DNA of 63,185 bases from an uncultured Myxococcales bacterium (GCA_903896545.1 CAITYF010000243.1:1-63185), one strand, 5' to 3'. Counted from the stretch's first letter, positions 36,331 through 44,517 are shown. Translations and numbers: made by a program. Notes: generated from the letters alone by a model not told the origin.

Positions 36331-36774
36331 TCAGAGGGCGCTGCTGCCGCGGCGCTCAAAAAACAATTCGGCCGGTCGTTGCGCCTGCGCTCGGTGTCCG
36401 CGGGCGGCTGCAACGGCTGCGAAGCGGAACTGAACGCCGTCGGCAACGTCAACTTCGACCTCGGCCGTTACGGCATCGAGTTCGTCGCCTCGCCGCGCCA
36501 CGCCGATGGCTTGGTTTTGAGTGGTCCCATTACCCACAACATGGCCGAGCCGTTGCAACTCTGCTTTGACGCACAGCCGCGCCCGCGTTTTGTCCTGGCT
36601 TTGGGCGCCTGCGCGATTTCCGGCGGGCTTTTTGCGCAAGCGCCGCAGGTGGAGCGGTTGTTTCTGGAGCACAATGTGCCGGTGTCGTACGTGCCGGTTT
36701 GTCCGCCGCATCCGTTGACGTTGGTGGTGGGACTGATGGATGTGTTGGGGATTGGTGTTGAACCGCGCACGTAG
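36325..36774 (+). pseudogene. 5'-truncated hydrogenase/NuoB-like small subunit remnant
   Basis: Open frame of 149 codons after a stop at 36322-36324, without a plausible start or ribosome site. From about 36350 it aligns by eye with the NADH:quinone oxidoreductase 20-kDa/group 4 hydrogenase small subunit family (HyfI/HycG type): KKQFGRSLRLRSV, SAGGCNGCEAELNAVGN, FVASPRHADGLVLSGPITHNM, ALGACAISGG and YVPVCPPHPLTLVVGL. All four cluster cysteines (CxxC plus two) remain. The N-terminus is lost and no partner hydrogenase genes adjoin it. TTG 36379 could in principle start a short product. Confidence 0.7.
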
Positions 36775-36943
36775 GTAAGCGGTCATCAATGCTGGCACAT
36801 GACCCGCTTACTGACGTGCGCGGTTCCATTCGCGCCAACAACTTGCCACCCAAACCCGACCTCGCTATCCTCTAACCCATTGCCGCGGCAACGTCGACCT
36901 CGGTGATTCTGATACCCTTCTGCACTGCAACCAGGAGACTCTC

Positions 36944-37285
36944 ATGGCCAAAACTTCCAACTCTGAGATCGCGATTATTGCCGAAGCCCACGCGCTCGCT
37001 GGCTCGCTTGAGACCTTCAAGCTCAAGCTGCCCAACGGTCTGGACGCGCCCAAGGTGAACGCGCACGTGGCCGTCGCCCAGGCGTCGGTCGACAAGGTCG
37101 ACGACCTACGCAAACAGCTTGAAAAAGCCATCGTCGACAAGCAGACCCACATCAAAGCCCTACAGAACGACGCCAAGAACATCCGGACGGGCGTCAAGGC
37201 CGTCTTTGGCGACGACTCAGCCGAGTACAAGATGGTCGGCGGCACGCGGTTGAGCGAGCGCAAGAAGCCCACGACCAAGGGATAG
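36944..37285 (+). CDS. Small coiled-coil hypothetical protein
   Basis: 113 aa with AGGAG nine bases before ATG 36944. It is highly charged, with no signal or membrane segment. Residues about 40-85 (ASVDKVDDLRKQLEKAIVDK) form a heptad-patterned helix; the end MVGGTRLSERKKPTTKG is basic and I recall this type of ending in small conserved proteins of unknown role. It stands alone between the truncated remnants and the 21-bp repeat tract. Function unknown. Confidence 0.65.
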   Translation: MAKTSNSEIAIIAEAHALAGSLETFKLKLPNGLDAPKVNAHVAVAQASVDKVDDLRKQLEKAIVDKQTHIKALQNDAKNIRTGVKAVFGDDSAEYKMVGGTRLSERKKPTTKG

Positions 37286-37289
37286 TTCG

Positions 37290-37495
37290 CCTTGGGGCGC
37301 GAAGATTTGATGTTGGGCCCAGAAGGTTTGATGGTAGGCCCAGAAGGTTTTGTCGCGGGGGTCCAACATCAAATACTTTGGCTTCAGGATTTGAATTTCG
37401 CGCCAAAAAGTAAATGTTGGGGCAAGAAGATCAAAGTTTGGAGGTCGAAGATCTACTTTTTGCGGCAAAAAGTAGATTGTGGGCGTCAGACCCGG
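37290..37495. repeat. Diverged 21-bp tandem repeat tract
   Basis: About ten units of 21 bp, best preserved near 37290-37350 as CATCAAACCTTCTGGGCCCAA on the minus strand, decaying towards 37495. The tract is richer in A+T than the surrounding DNA. On the minus strand it reads as heptads (HQTFWAQ, HQIFAPQ, NFDLLAP, KVDLRPP) within an open frame lacking a ribosome site. Probably a DNA repeat rather than a gene. It fills the 290-bp gap between two genes. Confidence 0.65.
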
Positions 37496-37577
37496 TTCCA
37501 TTCCCGACCGCATCCATTCCTCGGCGCACGACAGGCATGTGAACTTGCCCTAAACTCATCCCCCGGAGGCCCCAACC

Positions 37578-38366
37578 ATGCATCACGCCCTCGTCCTCTT
37601 CCTCGCCGTCACGCTGGCTGCCTGCTCCTCCGCCGCGACCACAACTTCAGCCGCCGACGCCGCTGCTGACGTTGCCATCGCCGACACCGACGCCGCGGAT
37701 GTCGATGCCGACATCGCTTTCACTGACGCCCCGCTGAACTGCTCCGACCTCAGCCAAGTCCTCGCCCTCCAATACGGGCCCAAGCCCGGTCGCGCCTGCA
37801 CCGCCGTCGTGCGCTTGGCGGTCGACACGCTCGCACCGGACGCCTGGAACTTCGTCTGCGGCCCACCCAAAGCCATCACGGAAACCGACGCGCACGCCGC
37901 CGCCACTGCCGGTTTGCCTTCGGGCACGCCGGGTCCAGGCACGCTGCTCAGCGCCGCCAGCCCGACTGACGTTTACGTCTTCCAACAGTGGGCCGGTGAC
38001 TTCGGCTCCCTCAGCGTCGTCGCCGCGCAATCCGGGCTCTTCGTTTTGGGCAGCCACTTGAACTACAGCGCCGCCGCCGCGACGTACTTCCCGTGGTGGC
38101 GTCCCGCCAGCGAAATCGGCGTCGGCTGCGGCACGCAGAAAGAGACGGTGACGACGCACCTCTACGACCTTGCCGGTGACTCCTTCCCCGCGACGCAGGC
38201 CGATCAGGACGCCGCGATTGCCGCCGTCCGCGCGACTGCGCTGTGGAACGCCATTGTGCCGATGGAGGTCGCGCTCGTGCGCCTGCAGTTCAGCGTCGAC
38301 GGCAGCAGCAAGCCGACGTCGAAAGCGCAGTGGTACGTGGTCTTTGGCGCGGGCTTGGGCGGCTGA
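37578..38366 (+). CDS. Hypothetical lipoprotein
   Basis: 262 aa with GGAGG nine bases before the ATG. Signal HHALVLFLAVTLAACSS has Cys15 as lipid site, followed by an Asp/Ala linker (about 20-50, ADAAADVAIADTDAADVD) like those of other lipoproteins here. The body has four Cys and no recognised family; WWRPASEIGVGCGTQKETVTTHLYDLAGD is its most distinctive stretch. It is probably exported to the outer membrane. Function unknown. Confidence 0.7.
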   Translation: MHHALVLFLAVTLAACSSAATTTSAADAAADVAIADTDAADVDADIAFTDAPLNCSDLSQVLALQYGPKPGRACTAVVRLAVDTLAPDAWNFVCGPPKAITETDAHAAATAGLPSGTPGPGTLLSAASPTDVYVFQQWAGDFGSLSVVAAQSGLFVLGSHLNYSAAAATYFPWWRPASEIGVGCGTQKETVTTHLYDLAGDSFPATQADQDAAIAAVRATALWNAIVPMEVALVRLQFSVDGSSKPTSKAQWYVVFGAGLGG

Positions 38367-38409
38367 ACGGTTCGCGGGCACGCTGGTCATCGCGCGCGTG
38401 GGCGCTGCA

Positions 38410-38418
38410 TGCTACACT
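38410..38418 (+). promoter_or_regulatory. Candidate extended -10 element for the NTase pair
   Basis: TGC-TACACT, an extended -10 box, ends 16 bp before the GTG at 38435. The same TGCTACACT occurs upstream of hisG at 44518. No good -35 is seen. Confidence 0.3.
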
Positions 38419-38434
38419 CTGCACTGGAGGCCCC

Positions 38435-38644
38435 GTGCGCGGAATCAGCCACTCGATGCAGGACGAGGAACTCTCTGCCAAAGTGGAGTGGTTCGCGACA
38501 CTGTCGCCATTGGAACGCTACGAGGCGGCGCTACAGATGTTGGCGATGTTGCAGGCGCTGCAGCCGGCCCTAGGTACGCGGGAGCAAGACGATGATCGAC
38601 GCCCATCGGCCACTATACGCATCGTTACAGCGCCACCAGGTTGA
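38435..38644 (+). CDS. Small protein overlapping the nucleotidyltransferase gene
   Basis: 69 aa from GTG 38435, with GGAGG four bases upstream; ATG 38456 is an alternative. It is acidic and helical (VEWFATLSPLERYEAALQML then AMLQAL). Its last 53 bp overlap the start of the nucleotidyltransferase gene in another frame, indicating translational coupling. Size, position and overlap fit a partner or antitoxin-like protein, but no antitoxin family is recognised. The C-terminus is basic (RRPSATIRIV). Confidence 0.55.
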   Translation: MRGISHSMQDEELSAKVEWFATLSPLERYEAALQMLAMLQALQPALGTREQDDDRRPSATIRIVTAPPG

Positions 38645-39044
38645 GTACATCGTCATCGGCGGGATCGCGGCGATTGTCCACGGCGTTCCTCGCATGACGC
38701 TCGACATCGACCTGCTGATTCGCGCCACGCCGGAAAACGCGCGTGCGCTGCTGGCCGCGCTGCTTGACGCTGGGCTGGGGACGGCCGCGTTGCTCGACGT
38801 CGACGAACTGCTGGCTCACGAAATCACCGTGTTCCGCGACCGGCTGCGTATCGACGTCCAGACGGCGAGTCCGGGTATCCGATTTGAGGAGGTGCGTCCG
38901 CGCGCGCTGATCCTGCACGTGGGCGACATCGAGGTTCCCGTGCTCGCGGCAGCGGACCTTCTGGCTGCCAAGGAGGCGTGCAATCGCCCGAAGGACCAGC
39001 AGGATTTGGAAGTGTTGCGTGCGCTTCTGGCACCGAAGTTGTAG
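38592..39044 (+). CDS. AbiEii/MNT-like nucleotidyltransferase
   Basis: 150 aa. VEYIVIGGIAAIVHGVPRMT leads into LDIDLLI, containing the GG(x)nDxD pattern of minimal nucleotidyltransferases of the AbiEii or DUF6036 type. A later IDVQT acidic strand and VLAAADLLAAKEACNRPKDQQDLEVL complete the fold (the KxxxNRPKDxxDL end is typical). Such proteins transfer nucleotides to targets and often serve as toxins or as housekeeping-like orphan enzymes. It is coupled to the preceding small ORF. Its stop abuts the convergent YkgJ-like gene with no gap. Confidence 0.75.
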   Translation: MIDAHRPLYASLQRHQVEYIVIGGIAAIVHGVPRMTLDIDLLIRATPENARALLAALLDAGLGTAALLDVDELLAHEITVFRDRLRIDVQTASPGIRFEEVRPRALILHVGDIEVPVLAAADLLAAKEACNRPKDQQDLEVLRALLAPKL

Positions 39045-39542
39045 CTACGCCCGCACCCCATCCACCGTCAACGCCACCCGCTCACCGCCGCCAAAGCGCT
39101 GGTCAACGACGAACAGCAGCGTGCTCAGCGTCTTCTGGTCAATCCGATCCCCCGCGGGCAGCGCATTCAACCCATCGCGAAAATTGAGGCTGCACGCGGT
39201 CAGTTGCCCACCTTCCACGACAATCGGCAAGCCCTGCGTGCGGCAAACCAACGGACGAACCGCGTAGATGCTGCAGGCGCCGTCAGCGTTCAGGAAGCTG
39301 CAGCGCGTGTCCTGCCACGGGCGGGCCTTGGCAAGCGCCTCTGCCGTCGCGGCAACGTCGGGATGTTCGCCCAGGAACTGCGCGATGGCCGCGGCTTCAA
39401 CGCTTGCCACCGTCAAGCCGGGCGCGCAGCACGTGTGACAGCCGCGGTCGCATGCGAGGTGCTCCGCCTGATGCGCGGTGACGTCTGCGACCTTGGCGTC
39501 GACCTTGGCGATCAATGTGCGGTATTCGTGGAGCCTGTCCAT
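39045..39542 (-). CDS. YkgJ-like cysteine cluster protein
   Basis: 165 aa. Cysteines follow the YkgJ (zinc- or iron-chelating) pattern: CDRGCHTCC at about 31-39, then TRCSFLN, GACSIYAVRPLVCR and a later Cys. CSIYAVRPLVCRTQGLP is a signature of this family. It probably binds a metal or Fe-S cluster; function unknown. It is 13 bp downstream of the GspF-like gene on the same strand and so may be the last gene of that operon. Confidence 0.82.
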   Translation of the reverse strand: MDRLHEYRTLIAKVDAKVADVTAHQAEHLACDRGCHTCCAPGLTVASVEAAAIAQFLGEHPDVAATAEALAKARPWQDTRCSFLNADGACSIYAVRPLVCRTQGLPIVVEGGQLTACSLNFRDGLNALPAGDRIDQKTLSTLLFVVDQRFGGGERVALTVDGVRA

Positions 39543-39555
39543 CTCGCGTTGGCCT

Positions 39556-40782
39556 CTACTTGAACAAGTCCGGACCCAGCGCGCGCTGCAAATCGCGCAG
39601 ATCGGACGCGGGCAGGCCGTTCATCGACCCCGACACGCCCTGTTGCACTTGCTGCACCAAGGACAGGCCGACCCACGCAGCGGAACCCAACGTCAGAATC
39701 AAGCCAAATGCCGCCGCGGCGATCTTCAGTTGCGTTTGCCACGCTTGCGCGCGCTCTGCTGCCAATTCCGCAAACGTTTCTGGCAAGTGACCGGTGCGTT
39801 CACCCGCGGCAATCGTCGCGCGGGACGCGCTGTCGAGCCCCGGCAGCCCCAAGGACGAATCCGCCAGCGTCGCGCCCTTGTCGATGGCCAGCGCCATGAT
39901 GCGACCAGCCACCACCATCTGCTCTTCACCCGGCGCGCGACACGCCAGCTCGATGCAGCGCGCGAGCGGCAAGCCGGCTTCAAGAGACTGCGCCAGGACG
40001 TCAAAGGTCAGGGCGAAGCGCCGGTTGCGCAAGAGCGTGTGCAAAAGCGGCAGCGCGCCGAGAAAGTTCAGGAGCCCCGAACGAATCGCGGGCCGCGCGA
40101 GAAGCTGGGGCACCAGTCCAAAGCCGACGCCGAGCAGCGAGAACCAGCTCAGGGCGGGCAGCGAAACGGCGTCGAAGTAGGCGGGAAAGCCGCTGAGGAC
40201 GAGCGCGGGCAGGGGCTGGCTCAGCACGGACATCGTGACGATGAAGACGGGGTAAGCGGCCGCGCCCAGTAGAATCCGCGACGTGCGCTTGGCTTCCTCC
40301 ACCCGCGCGGCGAGGCGATTGGCCGCGCGCGCGAGTTCGCCCGTGTGCTCCGCGGCGGCAATGACGGCACGCTCGACTTCATCAAAGATGCCGCGGTGCT
40401 GCTCCATAGCGCCGCTGAGCGTCATGCCGTTTGTGATGTCGAGCGCCATGCGCCGCGCTGCACGTTCCATCGCCGAACGACCGACGACGTCGCCAATCCG
40501 CGCGAGCGCTTCGTCCAGCGGCACGCCGGAATGCAGCATCCGGCCAAGCTGCACAAAGAAAACCTGACGATGCCGCAGCGGCGCGGGACGCGACGTGAGC
40601 GCCTGACGAAGCACCTGCTGAACCTGCGCCGCCACGGGCGCAGGCGGCGTTGGCTGCAGCACGGGCGGTTCGGGACGCACCACGCGCGGACGCCCCAGCG
40701 TGTGCATGCGCTCAAAGATGACGCCGCACCGCGCGCACTCCGGCGCGATCGGCTGATCATTGCCGCAGAGCGGACAAATCAC
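39556..40782 (-). CDS. GspF/PilC-like membrane protein with N-terminal zinc ribbon
   Basis: 408 aa from GTG 40782, overlapping the upstream ATPase stop as GTGA. The N-terminus VICPLCGNDQPIAPECARCG has four Cys at 3, 6, 16 and 19, a zinc-ribbon-like motif not usual in GspF. After a Pro-rich linker come two GspF domains. The first (about 80-190) has QLGRMLHSGVPLDEALARIG, GMTLSGAMEQH and AAAEHTGELARAANRLA. The second (about 285-390) has FDVLAQSLEAGLPLARCIELA and AAGERTGHLPETFAELA. Membrane helices are at about 195-225, 235-260 and 365-390. It is a type II secretion or pilus inner-membrane platform protein by family, but no other secretion gene is nearby. Confidence 0.82.
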   Translation of the reverse strand: MICPLCGNDQPIAPECARCGVIFERMHTLGRPRVVRPEPPVLQPTPPAPVAAQVQQVLRQALTSRPAPLRHRQVFFVQLGRMLHSGVPLDEALARIGDVVGRSAMERAARRMALDITNGMTLSGAMEQHRGIFDEVERAVIAAAEHTGELARAANRLAARVEEAKRTSRILLGAAAYPVFIVTMSVLSQPLPALVLSGFPAYFDAVSLPALSWFSLLGVGFGLVPQLLARPAIRSGLLNFLGALPLLHTLLRNRRFALTFDVLAQSLEAGLPLARCIELACRAPGEEQMVVAGRIMALAIDKGATLADSSLGLPGLDSASRATIAAGERTGHLPETFAELAAERAQAWQTQLKIAAAAFGLILTLGSAAWVGLSLVQQVQQGVSGSMNGLPASDLRDLQRALGPDLFK

Positions 40783-41693
40783 CGCGCGCTCCGGCTGGAC
40801 TCCGCCAAGCGCGCCTTGCGCTGGTCGGGACCGACGACGGTGACGAGTTCGCACATTTCGCAGAGGCGCGAGAAGACGCGGTCGTGGACGCGGCCCTTGA
40901 GCGTTTCCAGGTGGCTCATGCCGCCGCCGCGCAACGCGCCTGCAGCGCGGTTCATGTCGACAAGCGCGGGCGCCTCGGTGAACGCGTAGTTGGTCGCGAA
41001 CACAATCGTCTTGCGGCGGTTGTAGCGACCGGCGACGAGCGCGTCGATGATGCTGATGTCCCACTCGCTGGCTTTGCCCTTGCCGACTTCATCCAGCACC
41101 AGCACGTCGGCGTCGATCAGCGGCGCGAGCAGAGACGCCTCACCCGAGCCTTGCTCAAAGCGCGACTTCAGGTCCCAGAGCAGCGTGGAGAAGTCGGCGT
41201 AGCGCACCGTCATGCCGTAGTCGACGGTCAATTCACGGGCGAGCGCGCAAATCAAGTGTGTCTTGCCCACGCCCGGCTCGCCCGACAGCCCTAAGCCGCG
41301 AATGCCCGGCTCGATGGAACCATCCGGGCGTTGCGCGTCGATCAGTCGGTCCCGCAACGCTTCCACGATGGACCGCATTTGTCGCTGGTTCGAGTCGCTG
41401 CCTGGGCGCGCTTCGTACGCGTTCAAGCGCACGTCGTGAAACCGTGCTGGCAGCGCCATCTCGTTGTACAGGCGCACGCGACGCACGACGCCGCCCCGCG
41501 CGCACGGCGCCATGACCTCGTACCCATGTGCATCGGTCGTGCGCAGAAAACCGGTTCCGCGGCATGCAGGGCAGCGCGCCAAGTGCTCACAAAGTGCGGC
41601 CTCGGCGCGTTCAGAGCCGGCGCGCGTGACGATGTCTTCGCCGCGGCAAAGTTCGCACGTTTCCTGGCCGGATTCTGCAAGACACGTACCCAT
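40779..41693 (-). CDS. DnaC/IstB-like AAA+ ATPase with N-terminal Cys motifs
   Basis: 304 aa from ATG 41693; the in-frame upstream extension is not conserved-looking. N-terminal CELC (13-16) and CPACRGTG (41-48) suggest a zinc site. Walker A is GLSGEPGVGKTHLICALA (about 135-152) and Walker B ADVLVLDEVGKG, followed by the sensor-like TIVFATNYAF and an arginine-rich end (GRVHDRVFSRLCEMCELV), matching DnaC-type helicase loaders. It could load a replicative helicase or be a domesticated IstB-like protein; no transposase adjoins. Its stop overlaps the GspF-like gene start. Confidence 0.83.
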   Translation of the reverse strand: MGTCLAESGQETCELCRGEDIVTRAGSERAEAALCEHLARCPACRGTGFLRTTDAHGYEVMAPCARGGVVRRVRLYNEMALPARFHDVRLNAYEARPGSDSNQRQMRSIVEALRDRLIDAQRPDGSIEPGIRGLGLSGEPGVGKTHLICALARELTVDYGMTVRYADFSTLLWDLKSRFEQGSGEASLLAPLIDADVLVLDEVGKGKASEWDISIIDALVAGRYNRRKTIVFATNYAFTEAPALVDMNRAAGALRGGGMSHLETLKGRVHDRVFSRLCEMCELVTVVGPDQRKARLAESSRSAR

Positions 41694-41706
41694 GTCAACC
41701 TCTTGT

Positions 41707-42492
41707 CTACGCGTCTCGTGGATCGCGCCAGCCCGATTGGGTCGGCACATGGTGGCCAAAATGCCCAGCGAGCCAGCGCTCCGTCAGGCGTTCCTGCCGC
41801 AGCTTGCGCGCCTTCGCGCTCAGCGCACCGCCAGGGCTCTGTTCAGTGGCCAAGAACTGCTGCAGTTCTGCCTGCGCGTGGTCGTCCAGCGCGCTCACCA
41901 GCAACTTCGTCATGCGGGCGCGACACTTCTCGACGAGCGCGGCGAAATCCGGCGGCGTACCCGGTTCCACTTGCGCCTGCGGATCTTCGTCCGGGCGGGC
42001 GCCCTGCAGCGCGGCGTCGAGCCAATCAAAAGTTTTGCCGTAGACGTGCTGCAGAATCTGGTGCTGCGTCGCGGCCAGCAGGCCGGACAGCTCCGCGACC
42101 AGAAGCGTCACCGTCATGGACGGCGCTTCCGTCGGCGTTTCCAGAAGCGGGTCCAGCTCCGCGCTCCCCAGCTGCCGCAGATGCTTGGCGTGCTCCAACA
42201 CCGCCGGCTCGTACCATGCGAGGTTCATCGGCAGCCGCGCGTTCTGCCCGTGACGAAACCGCCACGCCTCCACGCGCGCCTGCAACACGCGCACAGTCGC
42301 GCCCGCCGGCAGCCCCAGCGCGTACCACGCCGACGCACGCGTCCGATCCGTCTCAGCCCACTGCACGCCGCGCCCGCGAATCTCCAGGAAGCAGTTTTCC
42401 ACCGTCAGCACGTAGTCGCGCCACGCCGCTTCATCCGGGTCCACGGTCGTTTGCACGCGCAGTCGCATTTGAGGCTGAGTCTGGGCTACCAT
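41707..42492 (-). CDS. Unknown protein preceding the DnaC-like ATPase
   Basis: 261 aa from ATG 42492 (start uncertain; MRLRV a few codons later is possible). It is soluble and helical. ASAWYALGLPAGATVRVLQA and ARLPMNLAWYEPAVLEHA recall, by memory, conserved helical proteins encoded just ahead of DnaC-like genes in delta-proteobacteria; no Pfam name is recognised. It ends 13 bp before the ATPase start, so the pair is co-transcribed. A replication-initiation or helicase-loading partner role is inferred from context only. Confidence 0.6.
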   Translation of the reverse strand: MVAQTQPQMRLRVQTTVDPDEAAWRDYVLTVENCFLEIRGRGVQWAETDRTRASAWYALGLPAGATVRVLQARVEAWRFRHGQNARLPMNLAWYEPAVLEHAKHLRQLGSAELDPLLETPTEAPSMTVTLLVAELSGLLAATQHQILQHVYGKTFDWLDAALQGARPDEDPQAQVEPGTPPDFAALVEKCRARMTKLLVSALDDHAQAELQQFLATEQSPGGALSAKARKLRQERLTERWLAGHFGHHVPTQSGWRDPRDA

Positions 42493-42582
42493 CTTGTCCC
42501 GCACGTCGTCATCCGGCGTCGTTGTACCACGGAGGCCGCCACTTGGGCAGTCTTCCACATCGGCCGTGCCGCTCAGGATTCC

Positions 42583-43785
42583 ATGCCCACGCGCGATGAT
42601 TGGCAGTTTCTTCTGGCGGGTGAGGGCGCGCGGCGCTGGCTCGCGCTGGGACCGCACGCGGCAGTCGGCCTACGCCAAGGTGCAGTGCGGCATCGTTTGC
42701 GGGTTCGCCTCGCGCCGCTGACGGTTCAGGAAGACGCACGCGCGACGCTGAAGCAGTGGCAAGTGTGGCACGACGCCGGTCTCGCCGTGGCGGGCTATCT
42801 GGGCTACGACTTCGGCGCTGCGTTGGAAGGGCTACTGCCGCAGAAGAACCACACGCCGTGGCCGGACGCAGACCTGTGCGCGTTCGCTCCGGCGGACTTG
42901 GAGCCGGTGGCGCTGCCGAGCCTGCGCGCGCTCCCGGCGTGGCCTCTCCCAGACGACCTCCTTCAGCAAGGTCCGTGGTTTCAACGCGCGGTGGGCGACG
43001 CGCTTGACGCGATTCGCGCCGGTGAAATCTATCAGGTGAACCTGAGCGTGGCCGCGACGCTGCCGTTTACCCGCAAGCCGCCCTTGGCGAGTGTGCTCGC
43101 GGGGATTCAGGCGGTGCAGCCGGTTCCTTACGCGCTCGTGTGGCAGGGCGAGCAGGGCGTGCTGGCCTCCGGTTCGATGGAGCAGTTCCTGCGGGTGCAA
43201 GGCGCGCGCGTGAGTTCGCGGCCGATCAAAGGCACCGCGCCGCGGCAGGCGGGGCAAGCGGCGGATCGCGATGCGGCGCTGCTTTTGGCGGAGACCGTCA
43301 AGGAACGCGCAGAAAACACGATGATCGTCGACATGGTGCGCAACGACCTGCAGCGGGCGAGCGCGTGGCAGTCGATCCGCGTGGCGGCGCTCTGCGAGCC
43401 GACGCCCTACACGACGCTGTGGCACCTGGAGTCCGAAGTGCACGGGACGCTTCGCCAGCCGCGCGATCGCGAGGCGCTGCTGCAAGCGACGATGCCGCCC
43501 GCGTCGGTGACTGGATGTCCCAAGATTCAGGCGACCCACGTGATTGGTCGGCTGGAAGGCCGCTGGCGAGGCCCGTATTGTGGCGCGCTTGGTCTGGATC
43601 TGCCGGATGTGGGGCTGGACTTGTCGGTCGGCATCCGTCAGGTGTGGCTCGACGGCGCGCAGGCCACTTTGCAGGTGGGCGCGGGCATCGTCGCGCAGTC
43701 AGACGCCGAACGGGAATGGCAGGAGCTGTGCGTCAAGGCGCAGGGCGCGCTGCGGCTTCTGGCGACGCTGGACGGTGCACGCTGA
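42583..43785 (+). CDS. pabB: Chorismate-binding aminodeoxychorismate synthase component I
   Basis: 400 aa from ATG 42583; a long open frame upstream is antisense to the DnaC-like operon. Chorismate-enzyme motifs are YQVNLSVAATLPF, SGSMEQFLRVQGARVSSRPIKGTAPR, ERAENTMIVDMVRNDLQR, MPPASVTGCPKIQA and RGPYCGALG. The IKGT lysine is the usual ammonia/PABA-type residue, and together with pabC following this favours PabB over TrpE. It makes 4-amino-4-deoxychorismate for folate, with a glutaminase (PabA) encoded elsewhere. Its stop shares a base with the pabC start (TGATG). Confidence 0.88.
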   Translation: MPTRDDWQFLLAGEGARRWLALGPHAAVGLRQGAVRHRLRVRLAPLTVQEDARATLKQWQVWHDAGLAVAGYLGYDFGAALEGLLPQKNHTPWPDADLCAFAPADLEPVALPSLRALPAWPLPDDLLQQGPWFQRAVGDALDAIRAGEIYQVNLSVAATLPFTRKPPLASVLAGIQAVQPVPYALVWQGEQGVLASGSMEQFLRVQGARVSSRPIKGTAPRQAGQAADRDAALLLAETVKERAENTMIVDMVRNDLQRASAWQSIRVAALCEPTPYTTLWHLESEVHGTLRQPRDREALLQATMPPASVTGCPKIQATHVIGRLEGRWRGPYCGALGLDLPDVGLDLSVGIRQVWLDGAQATLQVGAGIVAQSDAEREWQELCVKAQGALRLLATLDGAR

Positions 43786-44504
43786 TGCAGACGCGGTGGC
43801 TGGCCGGTTCGCCGCCGCAGCAGGGCGCGCGTGGCGTGTTTGAGACGCTGCGCTGGGATGGCCGCGAGTCCGCCGTCTTGCCGCTGCACGTGGCGCGCTG
43901 GGAACGGGGCTGCGCGGCGCTTGGCCTGCACGCAGCGGACCTGCGACAGATTCTGGCGCAGCTGCCGAACGTCGCCGGCGAGGAACTGCGTGTGCGCGCG
44001 ACCGCGTACGAGACTGGCGCGGTCGAGGTGGCGTGGCGACCGCTGCTGGCGGACGAGTGGACGCCGGCGCCGTGGCGCCTTCGTGTGCTGGGGCGCGTCG
44101 CCGGTCAGTCGGAGAGCATGCGGGCGTGCAAGACGACGGCTCTCTGGAGCGCACTCTCTTGGCGTTCCGATGCGCGGGCTCTGGCGGCGGACGACGCGCT
44201 CCTGCGTGGACCGGACGGTTCGTGGGCGGAAACGACGACGGCGAATCTGCTGTGTGGGCTGCACGACGGGCGCATCGTGACCCCGTGGCCGGCGGCAATG
44301 CCGCTGCCCGGAACGACGCTCGAGTGGCTCCAGACGAAGATGCACGTTGAGCCGATCCGTTTGGATGAGACACTCCTGCCGCAAATTCAGTGGGCGGTTC
44401 TGACCAACGCGATCGTGCTGCTACGCCCTGTGGTCGCGATCGACGACGTCTCTCTCGCCGCGCCTCCACCGCACATTTTGGCATTTCGCAACAAAGCTAG
44501 GTAG
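43785..44504 (+). CDS. pabC: Aminodeoxychorismate lyase-like class IV aminotransferase
   Basis: 239 aa from ATG 43785. Fold-type IV PLP features are GARGVFETLRWDG near the N-terminus, the catalytic Lys in RACKTTALWSALSW, and GSWAETTTANLLCGLHDGRIVTPW (the cofactor glutamate strand). It converts aminodeoxychorismate to p-aminobenzoate and pyruvate. Coupling to pabB supports this; without it a D- or branched-chain aminotransferase would also fit. The hisG start lies 57 bp downstream. Confidence 0.82.
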   Translation: MQTRWLAGSPPQQGARGVFETLRWDGRESAVLPLHVARWERGCAALGLHAADLRQILAQLPNVAGEELRVRATAYETGAVEVAWRPLLADEWTPAPWRLRVLGRVAGQSESMRACKTTALWSALSWRSDARALAADDALLRGPDGSWAETTTANLLCGLHDGRIVTPWPAAMPLPGTTLEWLQTKMHVEPIRLDETLLPQIQWAVLTNAIVLLRPVVAIDDVSLAAPPPHILAFRNKAR

Positions 44505-44517
44505 CGCGCACTTCCTT

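Noticed and set aside
37217..37513. 98-codon minus-strand frame reading as heptapeptide repeats
   Set aside because: It overlaps the end of the small coiled-coil gene, has no ribosome site, and is explained by the 21-bp DNA repeat. Kept as a repeat, not a gene.
40779..41693. IstB transposition helper protein
   Set aside because: The ATPase fits IstB as well as DnaC at the motif level, but there is no IstA transposase or terminal repeat nearby and the flanking genes are unrelated to IS21.
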